DNA of 64,000 nucleotides, taken from assembly GCF_002843605.1 (NCBI RefSeq), contig NZ_CP025263.1:5051501-5115500 (forward strand), read 5' to 3'. Positions 55,383 to 64,000 of this stretch are shown here, in pieces (positions within the stretch are counted from its first letter, which is position 1; every line of letters begins with the position of its first letter). The notes under the pieces are model-generated. The model saw nothing but the letters and a program-made list of their open reading frames with translations, was not told the origin of the DNA and searched no databases. The position numbers and the translations under genes were made by a program. This DNA comes from Pseudomonas sp. S09G 359. Its GTDB lineage: Bacteria > Pseudomonadota > Gammaproteobacteria > Pseudomonadales > Pseudomonadaceae.

Positions 55383-56363
55383 TTACTGAGCAGTAGCTTC
55401 AACCGACGCTTCTACGCGACGGTTAACAGCACGACCAGCTTCAGTTGCGTTGTCAGCAACTGGGCGGGATTCGCCGTAACCTACTGCAGTTACACGGCTA
55501 GGAGCCACGCCGTCTTTAACCAGGACTTGCTTAACAGCGTCAGCACGACGCTGGGACAGCTTCTGGTTGTAAGCGTCTGGACCTACGGAGTCAGTGTGAC
55601 CAGCAACTTCTACGTTGGTAGCTGGGTACTGAGCCATGAAGTCGGCCAGGTTTTTCACGTCGCCGTAGCTGTTAGGCTTAACAACGGACTTGTCGAAGTC
55701 GAACTTAACGTCCAGCTCAACACGAACAACCTGAGCAACTGGAGCTTCTGGCTCTGGAGTTGGCTCTGGAGCTGGTGCTGGGGTAGGAGCTGGAGCAGCT
55801 GCGCCAGCGTTGCCGCCGAAGTTCACGCCCAGGCCGACCAGTGCGGAGTAGTCCCACTTGCCGTTGTCGATTGCGTAGTCAGCTTCAACACCAGCACGAG
55901 CGTACAGGTTGTTGGTGAAGTAGTACTTCACGCCAGCGCCAGCGATAGCCAGGGTCGACTGATCGCGACCGCTGTGGCCGTCAGCCTGAACGTTGGTACG
56001 GCTCTGGTGGCCGAAACCGCCTTCAACGTATGGACGCAGGCTGTCAACGCCAGCCTGACCGAAGTGGTACTGAGCAGTCAGGCTGCCAGTGTCACCTTTG
56101 ATCTTCTGGTTGCCAGTACCGTCGTTCGAACGGGTGTGGTTGGTCTTGTCGTAGGACAGGTTCAACGACAGGTCGTCGGTCAGGAAGTAACCAATGCGAG
56201 CGCCTGGGTTGAAGCCGTCTTCGATGTGCTTGACGCTATCGTTGTACTGCTTCTTGTAGAACAGCTCGCCTTCAACTGCGCCTTGGCCTTGTGCCAGAAC
56301 GCCGAAAGAAGTAGCGGCAATAAGAGAACCAATGGCCAAGCCCAAGGTGTTTTTCAGTTTCAT
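55383..56363 (-). CDS. oprF: Outer-membrane porin OprF
   Basis: A 326-residue protein with a signal peptide (LIAATSFGVLAQ, cleavage near residue 24), an N-terminal eight-strand barrel, a Pro/Ala-rich linker (about residues 186-208) and a C-terminal OmpA-like peptidoglycan-binding domain with NVEVAGHTDSVG and SQRRADAVK. The cysteines of the P. aeruginosa linker are absent. Codon use looks strongly expressed (preferred codons). Start at ATG 56363 behind GGGGA. The gene for its sigma factor is directly upstream. Confidence 0.97.
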   Translation of the reverse strand: MKLKNTLGLAIGSLIAATSFGVLAQGQGAVEGELFYKKQYNDSVKHIEDGFNPGARIGYFLTDDLSLNLSYDKTNHTRSNDGTGNQKIKGDTGSLTAQYHFGQAGVDSLRPYVEGGFGHQSRTNVQADGHSGRDQSTLAIAGAGVKYYFTNNLYARAGVEADYAIDNGKWDYSALVGLGVNFGGNAGAAAPAPTPAPAPEPTPEPEAPVAQVVRVELDVKFDFDKSVVKPNSYGDVKNLADFMAQYPATNVEVAGHTDSVGPDAYNQKLSQRRADAVKQVLVKDGVAPSRVTAVGYGESRPVADNATEAGRAVNRRVEASVEATAQ

Positions 56364-56470
56364 CCGTTAAATCCCCATCTGGTGATTGTAAAGCAGTCCC
56401 ACAAACCGGGGGACAACTCGGTGGCAAGTCTAACAGAACCTGCCTACACGTAAGAGATATTTGCCACGCA

Positions 56471-57061
56471 CTAAGTTTCAGTCTCGCCCGCAAATTTCTC
56501 ACGTAATTTATCTAGAGCACGTTTGTAACGCATTTTTGTAGCACTCAAACCCATGTGCATGATGTCAGCGATTTCCTGAAATTCCAGCTCTGCGACAAAT
56601 CGTAGCACCAGAATTTCGCGGTCAATCGGGTTCACATACACCAGCCAGCGATCGAGCCCGCCCTTCTCCTCGGGTGCCGGCGCCTTTTCTTCAGACGCCT
56701 CCTCAAGGGGGTCAAGACTCAAAGCGTCCATCAAGCGACGCTTTCGCCGTTCCTTCCGATACTGCGTGATGCACTCATTGTACGTGATGCTGTATAGCCA
56801 GGTTTTGAACTTCGATTTGCCCTCAAAGTTCTTCAAACCGTACAGCACCTTGAGCATCACTTCCTGACAGACATCATCCGCATCTCTATCGTTCCCTAAA
56901 TACCTTGAACAAACGTTGAACAGAGTGCGTTGATATCTGCGCATCAATTCTTCGTACGCGCGAGTTACGTGAAACAGCTCCGTGTGCGCGCGCGCGACCA
57001 ACTCCTCATCAGAGAGCTCACGGGGGTCATAGCGCGTGGACAGCGTTTGGGCTTTATTCAA
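56471..57061 (-). CDS. sigX: ECF sigma factor SigX
   Basis: A 196-residue extracytoplasmic-function sigma factor. Region 2 (YLGNDRDADDVCQEVMLKVLYGLKNFEGKSKFKTWLY) and region 4 (LEFQEIADIMHMGLSATKMRYKRALDKLREKF) are complete. It is required for oprF transcription and envelope lipid homeostasis in pseudomonads. The start is TTG 57061 (MNKAQTLSTRYD), as the protein aligns with relatives from there. Upstream lies cmpX. Confidence 0.95.
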   Translation of the reverse strand: MNKAQTLSTRYDPRELSDEELVARAHTELFHVTRAYEELMRRYQRTLFNVCSRYLGNDRDADDVCQEVMLKVLYGLKNFEGKSKFKTWLYSITYNECITQYRKERRKRRLMDALSLDPLEEASEEKAPAPEEKGGLDRWLVYVNPIDREILVLRFVAELEFQEIADIMHMGLSATKMRYKRALDKLREKFAGETET

Positions 57062-57148
57062 AACAAGTCGTGCCGACAGTCAGGTCAATATCCACTACAA
57101 CCCGGTAAGCCGGGTTTGCGGCGGCGTACATTAGCAGGGTTTACCGGA

Positions 57149-57973
57149 TTAGCGGCTACTGACCTGCTGCTCGAGGAGGATCCGATTGGACAACGACACC
57201 AGGTCGCCGTCATCGGTCAGCACCGTCGTCTTGACCGTGCCGATCTCTTCGATTTGCCCTTCGACCTCGCCCACACGCACCTGTTGCCCTACCTGATACA
57301 ACTCACGCACATAGATTCCCGCAAGAATCTGCCCGGCAATTTCCCGGCTTCCCAAGCCCATGGCCAGCGCAACGGCCAGACCAACGGTAATCAAAACAAT
57401 CACAATCACATGGTTGAGCAGGTCAGTTTTGACCTCCAACTGGCTGATCGCGACCGAAATACTGATGATGATCACCAGCCCCTGGGCGATTCGCCCCAGG
57501 CCGGCAGCATAGTCCAACCCCACGCCTTCTGCGGCGCCGCGCACCAGGCCATTGGCCAGTTGCGCCAGCAAAACGCCTACCAGCAGTACCAGCGCACCAC
57601 CGAAAACCTTCGGCAAATACAACGCCAGCATGTCGAGCGTAGCTGAAACTCGCTCAAGTCCAAGGGATTGAGCCGCAGAAACCAGAAAAATCAGCAGAAC
57701 AAACCAATAAACGATCTTGCCGATCAGTGTCGAGATCGGCACTTGCAGCCCCGCACGCCCCAGCAGTTTGGTCAGGCCGGTGCCAGCCATCAGGCGATCA
57801 AGGCCGAGTTTGGCGAGCAATTTCGACAGCAGGGTATCGAGCAACTTGGCCACGACAAAGCCCAGCAGCACCAGTACCAGAGCACCAAACAGGTTGGGAA
57901 TGAAATTCGCCACCTTGGTCCACAATGCGGTCATCGCGGTGACCAGGCTCTGGGTCCAGAGATCAAGTTCCAT
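57149..57973 (-). CDS. cmpX: CmpX mechanosensitive-channel-like membrane protein
   Basis: A 274-residue membrane protein with about five hydrophobic segments and the MscS-like repeated helix motif (LFGALVLVLLGFVVAKLLDTLLSKLLAKLG; FGGALVLLVGVLLAQLANGLV), followed by a beta domain (VGEVEGQIEEIGTVKTTVLTDDGDLVSLSN). In P. aeruginosa CmpX lies next to SigX and influences its activity. ATG 57973 is preferred to TTG 57979. It follows crfX by 2 bases. Confidence 0.9.
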   Translation of the reverse strand: MELDLWTQSLVTAMTALWTKVANFIPNLFGALVLVLLGFVVAKLLDTLLSKLLAKLGLDRLMAGTGLTKLLGRAGLQVPISTLIGKIVYWFVLLIFLVSAAQSLGLERVSATLDMLALYLPKVFGGALVLLVGVLLAQLANGLVRGAAEGVGLDYAAGLGRIAQGLVIIISISVAISQLEVKTDLLNHVIVIVLITVGLAVALAMGLGSREIAGQILAGIYVRELYQVGQQVRVGEVEGQIEEIGTVKTTVLTDDGDLVSLSNRILLEQQVSSR

Positions 57974-57975
57974 AT

Positions 57976-58221
57976 TCAATCAGCCTTATCAGCAGTGCGA
58001 GCAAGAGGTTTACGACGGGAAACAGGCGATACGTGGGCCGAACCATTGTTCAGGGCCATCATCAACGCCGGCAGCCAGCGGCCGAGCAGACCGAACAAGT
58101 CACCCGCCCCTACCTGACGGTTGGCGGTTTTCAACACGCGGCCCAAGCAGGCGTCGTCGTCACGGTTGGACGGCGAAGCATTGAGCATGTCACGCAAAGA
58201 CTGTTCGAACGGATCGTGCAT
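57976..58221 (-). CDS. crfX: CrfX small protein encoded with cmpX
   Basis: An 81-residue protein with an acidic N-terminal half (MHDPFEQSLRDMLN, then RDDDACLGRVLKTANRQ) and one weak hydrophobic segment (LFGLLGRWLPALMMALN), ending in a basic tail. It matches CrfX by position (crfX-cmpX-sigX). ATG 58221 follows GAGAGG. Translation of cmpX may be coupled to its stop. Biochemical role not known. Confidence 0.8.
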   Translation of the reverse strand: MHDPFEQSLRDMLNASPSNRDDDACLGRVLKTANRQVGAGDLFGLLGRWLPALMMALNNGSAHVSPVSRRKPLARTADKAD

Positions 58222-58306
58222 AAAGACCTCTCGCAAGTGTTTTAAAAGACGAGGGTTAAATTCCAGGGGTCACATGCCCCCTGCTTACGTTCAGGTCATA
58301 TTCAGC

Positions 58307-59302
58307 TCAAACCCAGCGCAATCGTCGAAATAGCCACCATTGTCCGAGTGCAACCGACACCATTAACAGGCACGCAATCACGAATCCGTAGGGGCTGGCA
58401 GAGAACGGTATGCCGCCCACATTGATGCCCAGCAAACCGGTCAGGAAACTCATCGGCAGAAAGATCCCGGTGATGATCCCGAAGCGGTACATGGTGCGGT
58501 TCATACGTACGCTCAAGCGCCGATCTTCGGCCTCAAGCACAAGCCCTACGCGCTCCCGGGTCAATTCGAGCTCTTCCAGGTAGCGGGTCAGGCTGTTGTT
58601 CAATTCGTTCCAATAATCGGCATCGTCATCACAAAACCACGGCAATTTTATCCGGGTGAGCTGGGCAAAAATATCCCGCTGCGGGGCAAGGAATCGCTTC
58701 AGCCCAGCCGCTCGGCGACGGATCTGCAAAACGCTGCCATGCTCCGGGGTATACCGTTCGTCGGTATCCAGTTTTTCTTCCTCTGCGTCGACGACTTCCG
58801 ACAAGTCCGTGACCAGATCCTGCACTTTATTGGTCAGGTACTGCGCCATATAAAGGATGAGTTCCGATGCGGTTTTCGGCCCTTTGCCGTCTGCCAACTG
58901 CACCAGCAGCTCATCGGTGGCGCGCAGTGGGCGCAAACGCAGGGAAATCACACGGCTGGCGGCGGCGAAAATACGCACCGAAACCATGTCTTCCGGCTCG
59001 GCCCCCGGGTTGAGGTTGACCCCACGCAGGAACAGCAGCAGTTCCGCGTCCGGCAGCGGCAGCAAGCGCGGGCGGGTGTTTTCCTCCAGCAGCAGGTCAC
59101 AGGCGAATTCGCTCAGGCCACTGGATTTGCGCAGCCAGGTCTGGGTTTGCGGATGGCTGCGATCCCAGTGCAGCCACAGGCTTTCCTGAGGCTGCAGTTG
59201 CAAATCGTCGAGCTCAGTCCGGGCAATCGAACGCGCACCGCCTTTACCGTCCAGCACCAGGGCATGTACCAGCCCCCATTGCGCGTTTTCTTCCTCGAAC
59301 AT
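58307..59302 (-). CDS. cmaX: CorA/ZntB-family divalent cation transporter (CmaX)
   Basis: A 331-residue protein with a long cytoplasmic N-terminal domain and two C-terminal transmembrane helices; the loop motif between them is GIN in LLGINVGGIP, a variant of the GMN selectivity motif, as in zinc transporters of the ZntB branch. ATG 59302 is preferred to GTG 59308 by its AGGGG site. It lies between rraA and crfX as in P. aeruginosa. Zinc or magnesium as cargo is not settled. Confidence 0.88.
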   Translation of the reverse strand: MFEEENAQWGLVHALVLDGKGGARSIARTELDDLQLQPQESLWLHWDRSHPQTQTWLRKSSGLSEFACDLLLEENTRPRLLPLPDAELLLFLRGVNLNPGAEPEDMVSVRIFAAASRVISLRLRPLRATDELLVQLADGKGPKTASELILYMAQYLTNKVQDLVTDLSEVVDAEEEKLDTDERYTPEHGSVLQIRRRAAGLKRFLAPQRDIFAQLTRIKLPWFCDDDADYWNELNNSLTRYLEELELTRERVGLVLEAEDRRLSVRMNRTMYRFGIITGIFLPMSFLTGLLGINVGGIPFSASPYGFVIACLLMVSVALGQWWLFRRLRWV

Positions 59303-59327
59303 CCTCACCCCTGTCGGTTCTTGCGGT

Positions 59328-59819
59328 TTATTCAGGCATTTTCAGCGGGCTGGGCGATACGATCACGCCGTTATTATCGGCATACACGTATTCACCCGGG
59401 CGGAATGTAACGCCAGCAAACGTCACCACCACGTTCAGGTCGCCGATGCCGCGCTTGTCGGTCTTCATCGGGTGGCTGGCCAGGGCCTGCACGCCCAGAT
59501 CGGTCTGGGCGATCACATCGACATCGCGGATGCAGCCGTAGATCACCAGCCCTTCCCAGCCGTTTTTCGCGGCTTTCTCGGCGATCATGTCGCCCAGCAA
59601 GGCGCGACGCAGGGAACCACCACCGTCAACCACCAACACCTTGCCGGCGCCCGGCTGGTCGGCCTGTTCCTTGACCAGGGAGTTATCCTCGAAGCATTTG
59701 ATAGTGACAATCTCGCCGCCAAAGGAGTCTCGGCCGCCGAAGTTGCTGAACATCGGCTCAAGCACCTGCACCAGGTCCGGGTAGGCGTCGCAGAGGTCGG
59801 GGGTCACGTAATGGTTCAT
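59328..59819 (-). CDS. rraA: RraA family protein (ribonuclease E activity regulator/aldolase-like)
   Basis: A 163-residue protein with the RraA/DlpA fold: [15 protein letters not shown] at the N-terminus, [26 protein letters not shown] and [18 protein letters not shown]. coli RraA inhibits RNase E; many related proteins are 4-hydroxy-4-methyl-2-oxoglutarate aldolases. The G.D.R motif needed for aldolase activity (GCIRDVD) is present, so enzymatic function cannot be excluded. ATG 59819 follows AAGGAA. Confidence 0.88.
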   Translation of the reverse strand: MNHYVTPDLCDAYPDLVQVLEPMFSNFGGRDSFGGEIVTIKCFEDNSLVKEQADQPGAGKVLVVDGGGSLRRALLGDMIAEKAAKNGWEGLVIYGCIRDVDVIAQTDLGVQALASHPMKTDKRGIGDLNVVVTFAGVTFRPGEYVYADNNGVIVSPSPLKMPE

Positions 59820-60006
59820 TGAAAAATTCCTTTCCGTCAAAGAAGTGTCTTTCGAAAGAAGCGCCAACGATGCAGGTGCGCAACATCCCATTCGCGTCGC
59901 CGCAACGCAAGAGCGACGAAGCGACTGAATATGACCAGAAGCGTTTAACGCGTCATATCTTAGCCGCAACCACCCGTGAGCGAAACGCCCTTGGTAGAGC
60001 GTGCCG

Positions 60007-60996
60007 TCAAACCGTGGCCAGCACCGCGGGCGATGCGCCGAACAAAGGTGTCAGCGGATCTTTCAGCCACTGCGCAACCAATGGCCACACTTCGACCTGG
60101 GCGGCTTTGCTGACGAGCATTTCCACATGCCCGAAATCCCCGGTAAACCCTTGCTGGCGGCCCAGGCACAGGTATTGACGGTGCTCAGAGCCAACTTGCT
60201 CGAACAGCTTGCGGCAGGCCCAGTCAGGGTCTTGCTGGTCCCCTGCGGCGCTGACGGCCAGCAGCGGCACATCGACCTCCGCCAGGCCCTTCCACCAGTC
60301 GTTTTTGCCCTCGCCGAAGCGGCCGAACAGGCCGTTCCAGCGCATGGCTTCGATCATCACGCCCGCCGGTTCGTCCTCCGGGCCGCGTTTGAGCCGCGAG
60401 CCGGACACCTCACCAAAACGCTTCAAAAGCAAACGCCCGGTCCACTCCACCGGGGGAATTTTCAACGGCCAGTGGGTGCGGCTGACCTGGCTACCAAACA
60501 GTGCCACCGAGGCCACCGCCGGCGCGCCAAGATGCTGGCCGCCGAGTGCCGCCGCCAGGGCAATACCGCCCAGGGAATGGCCAAGCCAGTGGGGAACCTG
60601 CCCACTCTGCTCACGCACAAAGGCGCCAATGGCCGGCAAATCGTAGCGCGCGTAGTCGGCGACCCGATTCTTCGCGTAGTCATGATTGCGCTTGGACAGG
60701 CCATGGCCGCGCATTTCCGGGACCCACACGTCGAACCCCTGGCGCGCCAGGTAAGCGCCCAGGCCGATACCCTTGGGCGAGTACCAGAAGCGCCGGTTGG
60801 AAAAACTGCCATGTAACAAAATTATCGGGATGCCCCGGTTTTCCGGGACATCGGCCAGGCCCAAACGGGTCACCGCCAACTCGACGGTACCGTCGGGGCT
60901 GTTACCGGGCTTGAGGCGGTATACGTCTTCACTCAGGTCGCCACGACGTTCAGCGCTGATCAGGGCGACGGGAAACAGATTGCTGCTGCTTTGCAT
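60007..60996 (-). CDS. estX: Alpha/beta hydrolase (EstX-like)
   Basis: A 329-residue hydrolase. The nucleophile elbow is GHSLGG (about residue 140), with [10 protein letters not shown] as the oxyanion region, an Asp in [11 protein letters not shown] and a His in FGHVEML. No signal peptide is apparent. It is probably an esterase or lipase-like enzyme; substrate unknown. ATG 60996 has AAGAG upstream. The gene order matches estX of P. aeruginosa. Confidence 0.82.
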   Translation of the reverse strand: MQSSSNLFPVALISAERRGDLSEDVYRLKPGNSPDGTVELAVTRLGLADVPENRGIPIILLHGSFSNRRFWYSPKGIGLGAYLARQGFDVWVPEMRGHGLSKRNHDYAKNRVADYARYDLPAIGAFVREQSGQVPHWLGHSLGGIALAAALGGQHLGAPAVASVALFGSQVSRTHWPLKIPPVEWTGRLLLKRFGEVSGSRLKRGPEDEPAGVMIEAMRWNGLFGRFGEGKNDWWKGLAEVDVPLLAVSAAGDQQDPDWACRKLFEQVGSEHRQYLCLGRQQGFTGDFGHVEMLVSKAAQVEVWPLVAQWLKDPLTPLFGASPAVLATV

Positions 60997-61057
60997 AATG
61001 CTCTTGCACAAAAAAGGGCGGCGTCCGGAAGGATTCCCGCCCTGCACAGATAAGAAT

Positions 61058-61090
61058 GCCGGTCACCCGCAACGGGTGACCGGCACTTTT
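61058..61090. terminator. Perfect 12-bp stem-loop between ppsA and estX
   Basis: GCCGGTCACCCG (61058-61069), loop CAA, CGGGTGACCGGC (61073-61084). The tail is only TTTT on the plus strand and ATTCTTAT on the minus strand, so it may be a weak ppsA terminator or a 3' stabiliser. Confidence 0.65.
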
Positions 61091-61102
61091 GACGTATCGA
61101 CC

Positions 61103-63478
61103 TTAGACGGACGCCTGGCCTTCCGCCAGGAAGAACCAGGTTTCCAGCACGGAATCGGGGTTCAGCGAGACGCTTTCGATACCCTGTTCCATCAGCCATT
61201 TGGCCAGGTCCGGGTGGTCGGAAGGGCCTTGGCCGCAGATGCCGATGTACTTGCCGGCCTTGTTACAGGCCTGGATGGCGTTGGCCAGCAGCTTCTTGAC
61301 CGCAGGGTTACGTTCATCAAACAGGTGCGCGATGATCCCCGAGTCACGGTCCAGGCCCAGGGTCAGCTGGGTCAGGTCGTTGGAGCCGATGGAGAAGCCA
61401 TCGAAGAATTCCAGGAACTCTTCGGCCAGGATGGCGTTGGATGGCAGTTCGCACATCATGATCACGCGCAGGCCGTTTTCGCCACGGGACAGGCCGTTTT
61501 CGGCCAGCAGGTCCACCACTTGGCTCGCCTCACCCAGGGTGCGCACGAACGGCACCATGATTTCGACGTTGGTCAGGCCCATCTCGTTACGCACACGTTT
61601 CAGCGCGCGGCATTCGAGCTCGAAGCAGTCGCGGAACGCTTCGCTGATGTAACGCGAGGCGCCACGGAAACCCAGCATCGGGTTTTCTTCTTCCGGCTCG
61701 TAGAGCTTGCCGCCGATCAGGTTGGCGTATTCATTGGACTTGAAGTCCGAGAGGCGCACGATAACCTTTTTCGGGTAGAACGCCGCCGCCAGGGTGCTGA
61801 TGCCTTCCACCAGCTTCTCGACGTAGAAGCCCACCGGGTCGTTGTAGCCGGCGATGCGCTTGTCGACGCTTTCCTTGATCTCCAGCGGCAGGCCGTCGTA
61901 GTTCAACAGGGCCTTGGGGTGCACGCCAATCATGCGGTTGATGATGAACTCCAGGCGAGCCAGGCCCACACCGGCGTTCGGCAACTGCGCGAAATCGAAA
62001 GCGCGGTCCGGGTTACCGACGTTCATCATGATCTTGAACGGCAGGTCCGGCATCGCGTCGATGGAGTTTTGCTTGATATCGAAGCCCAGCTCGCCTTCGA
62101 AGATGAAACCGGTGTCGCCTTCGGCGCAGGATACGGTCACACCCTGGCCGTCTTTCAACAGTTGGGTCGCGTTGCCGCAACCGACGACTGCAGGAATCCC
62201 CAGCTCACGGGCGATGATCGCCGCGTGGCAGGTACGCCCGCCGCGGTTGGTGACAATCGCGCTGGCGCGCTTCATCACCGGTTCCCAGTCCGGGTCGGTC
62301 ATGTCGGAAACCAGTACGTCACCGGGCTGGACCTTGTCCATTTCGGACACGTCCTTGATGATCCGCACCTTGCCGGCGCCGATACGCTGGCCGATGGCGC
62401 GGCCTTCCACCAGCACGGTGCCGGTTTCTTTCAGCAGGTAGCGTTCCATGACATTCGCCGAGGTGCGGCTCTTCACGGTCTCAGGGCGCGCTTGCACGAT
62501 GTACAGCTTGCCGTCGTCACCGTCCTTGGCCCACTCGATGTCCATCGGGCACTTGTAGTGCTTTTCGATGATCATCGCTTGTTTGGCCAATTCGCTGACT
62601 TCAGCGTCGGTCAGGCAGAAACGCGCACGCTCGGCCTTGTCTACATCAACGGTTTTCACCGAGCGACCGGCCTTGGCCTCGTCGCCGTAGATCATCTTGA
62701 TGGCCTTGCTGCCCAGGTTGCGGCGCAGGATGGCCGGGCGGCCGGCTTCAAGGGTGTGTTTGTGTACGTAGAATTCGTCCGGGTTCACCGCGCCTTGTAC
62801 GACGGTTTCGCCCAGGCCGTAGGCGCCGGTGATAAACACCACGTCACGGAAGCCCGATTCGGTGTCCAGGGTAAACATGACGCCGGCGGTGCCGGTTTCC
62901 GAGCGCACCATGCGCTGCACACCGGCAGACAAAGCCACCAGCTTGTGGTCGAAACCCTGATGCACGCGGTAGGAAATGGCGCGGTCGTTAAAGAGCGAGG
63001 CGAATACTTCCTTGGCCGCGCGGATCACGTTTTCCACGCCGCGAATGTTCAGGAAGGTTTCCTGCTGGCCGGCAAAGGAGGCGTCCGGCAAGTCTTCGGC
63101 GGTGGCCGAGGAGCGCACGGCAACGGCCATGTCCGGGTTACCGGCCGACAGAGCGGCGAAAGCGGTGCGGATTTCTTCGTTGAGCTTCTCGGGGAACTCG
63201 GCTTCCATGATCCACTGGCGGATCTGGCTGCCGGTCTTGGCCAGTGCGTTGACGTCATCGACGTCCAGGGCGTCCAGCGCGGCGTGGATCTGAGCGTTGA
63301 GGCCGCTCAGTTCGAGGAAATCGCGGTAAGCCTGGGCCGTGGTGGCAAAACCACCGGGCACCGACACACCTGCGCCTGCAAGATTACTGATCATCTCGCC
63401 GAGGGATGCGTTCTTGCCCCCCACGTGCTCTACATCATGGACGCCGAGCTTATCGAGGGAAACTACGTACTCTACCAA
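61103..63478 (-). CDS. ppsA: Phosphoenolpyruvate synthase
   Basis: A 791-residue enzyme that turns pyruvate and ATP into PEP for gluconeogenesis. The N-terminal nucleotide-binding domain begins [28 protein letters not shown]; the phosphohistidine is in [20 protein letters not shown] (about residue 420); the C-terminal PEP/pyruvate domain has [11 protein letters not shown]. Start is TTG 63478 behind GGAGAGATCACC, a strong ribosome site. It is divergent from its own regulator ppsR. Confidence 0.96.
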   Translation of the reverse strand: MVEYVVSLDKLGVHDVEHVGGKNASLGEMISNLAGAGVSVPGGFATTAQAYRDFLELSGLNAQIHAALDALDVDDVNALAKTGSQIRQWIMEAEFPEKLNEEIRTAFAALSAGNPDMAVAVRSSATAEDLPDASFAGQQETFLNIRGVENVIRAAKEVFASLFNDRAISYRVHQGFDHKLVALSAGVQRMVRSETGTAGVMFTLDTESGFRDVVFITGAYGLGETVVQGAVNPDEFYVHKHTLEAGRPAILRRNLGSKAIKMIYGDEAKAGRSVKTVDVDKAERARFCLTDAEVSELAKQAMIIEKHYKCPMDIEWAKDGDDGKLYIVQARPETVKSRTSANVMERYLLKETGTVLVEGRAIGQRIGAGKVRIIKDVSEMDKVQPGDVLVSDMTDPDWEPVMKRASAIVTNRGGRTCHAAIIARELGIPAVVGCGNATQLLKDGQGVTVSCAEGDTGFIFEGELGFDIKQNSIDAMPDLPFKIMMNVGNPDRAFDFAQLPNAGVGLARLEFIINRMIGVHPKALLNYDGLPLEIKESVDKRIAGYNDPVGFYVEKLVEGISTLAAAFYPKKVIVRLSDFKSNEYANLIGGKLYEPEEENPMLGFRGASRYISEAFRDCFELECRALKRVRNEMGLTNVEIMVPFVRTLGEASQVVDLLAENGLSRGENGLRVIMMCELPSNAILAEEFLEFFDGFSIGSNDLTQLTLGLDRDSGIIAHLFDERNPAVKKLLANAIQACNKAGKYIGICGQGPSDHPDLAKWLMEQGIESVSLNPDSVLETWFFLAEGQASV

Positions 63479-63656
63479 GGTGATCTCTCCACTAACTGTG
63501 TTGGAAAAGCTCAGGACGCCGGCAGCTCAATAGGAGCTAACGCCCGCGCTTGTGGCCTGGACCTGGAAAATAAGTGAGAATGCGGCCCACTGCGGGACGG
63601 CAAAATCGCGCCTATCATATCCAAGATTCGCCATCAGCTTAAGGCCCAGGGCTCAA

Positions 63657-64000
63657 ATGAAACGATCTGCTTTCTTTATCTCCGACGGCACCGGCATTAC
63701 AGCCGAAACATTGGGCCAAAGCCTGCTCGCGCAGTTCGAAAACATTACCTTCGCCAAATTCACGCGGCCCTATATCGACAGCGTGGATAAAGCGCGGGCC
63801 ATGGTACAACAAATCAATCTGGCGGCTGAAAAAGACGGTTTTCGGCCGATCATTTTCGACACCATCGTCAATCAAGACATTCGTGAGATTCTCGCGACGT
63901 CGAATGGTTTCATGATCGACATTTTCTCGACCTTCCTCGCGCCGCTGGAGCAGGAGTTGAGTGAACACTCCTCCTACTCGGTAGGAAAGTCCCATTCCAT
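63657..64000 (+). CDS. ppsR: PEP synthase regulatory protein (kinase/pyrophosphorylase), N-terminal part
   Basis: The first 114 codons of a protein beginning [23 protein letters not shown], the start of the DUF299/PSRP family that phosphorylates and dephosphorylates PEP synthase. The DGTGITAE motif is the family's signature, and the frame is open to the window edge. It is divergent from ppsA with a 178-base shared promoter region, the standard arrangement. The P-loop motif lies beyond the window. Confidence 0.93.
   Translation, partial: MKRSAFFISDGTGITAETLGQSLLAQFENITFAKFTRPYIDSVDKARAMVQQINLAAEKDGFRPIIFDTIVNQDIREILATSNGFMIDIFSTFLAPLEQELSEHSSYSVGKSHS

Noticed and set aside
61058..61090. Regulatory attenuator for estX
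   Set aside because: It lies between the ppsA... stop and the upstream side of estX, with a weak U-tract; a 3' end structure is the simpler reading.
60773..63577. A 934-codon open frame opposite ppsA
   Set aside because: Antisense shadow of a complete ppsA gene; low-complexity His/Gln/Val-rich translation without any known motif.

Overview
The window is chromosomal DNA of a Pseudomonas, most likely the P. fluorescens group. The evidence is GC-rich coding, dense genes, several blocks in Pseudomonas order (ccoGHIS-hemN-anr-apt; dnaX-ybaB with recR nearby; ligA-zipA-smc; cobA-oprF-sigX-cmpX-crfX-cmaX-rraA-estX-ppsA-ppsR; rlmL-rmf-pyrD) and many GGGGGCAAGCCCC-type REP palindromes, which are common in fluorescent pseudomonads. 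No tRNA, 16S/23S rRNA, CRISPR array, transposase or prophage gene was recognised.

Layout. 1-7.8 kb: cbb3 oxidase assembly genes (end of ccoG, ccoH, ccoI, ccoS, a SafE-like membrane protein), hemN behind a perfect Anr box, a small coiled-coil protein, the oxygen regulator anr, and apt. 7.8-13.5 kb (minus strand): acyl-CoA dehydrogenase, recR, an NADP-dependent oxidoreductase, ybaB and dnaX. 13.6-19.3 kb: accessory genes (periplasmic binding protein, VOC protein, EamA exporter with divergent LysR regulator, DUF2167 protein), then a muramidase followed 1 nt later by a secreted protein, which resembles an effector/immunity pair. 19.5-28.9 kb: the SRP RNA gene ffs, a zinc metallopeptidase, ligA, zipA, smc and a GntR regulator. 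29.2-37.7 kb: a purine catabolism block (xdhA, xdhB, xdhC, guaD), a second GntR regulator and a BenE-type permease. 37.7-46.6 kb: yggL, dacB, a CHASE-PAS-GGDEF cyclase, rlmL, rmf with a structured leader, and pyrD.

46.7-49.4 kb is an accessory islet: a secretin of the InvG (SPI-1) type, a SpoA-only SctQ/FliN protein, a HilA-like winged-helix protein and an overlapping IagB-like transglycosylase. It looks like the remnant of a type III secretion island, because no ATPase, export-gate or needle gene is present.

49.5-55.3 kb is the nitrate assimilation locus: nasS-nasT, a nitrate transporter, a fused PP2C phosphatase/protein kinase and cobA. Both nasS and the transporter gene are preceded by a sigma-54-type promoter and a leader with two hexaloop hairpins and an intrinsic terminator, the arrangement recognised by ANTAR antiterminators such as NasT. 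The nirB, nirD and nitrate reductase genes found between kinase and cobA in P. aeruginosa are absent here. The remainder is the oprF/sigX envelope-stress block and ppsA/ppsR.

The most interesting parts are the paired ANTAR leaders in a nitrate operon without reductases, the SPI-1-like remnant, the candidate muramidase/immunity pair, an 18-bp tandem repeat running into the end of ligA, and a REP variant carrying a 16-nt insert in two separate places.
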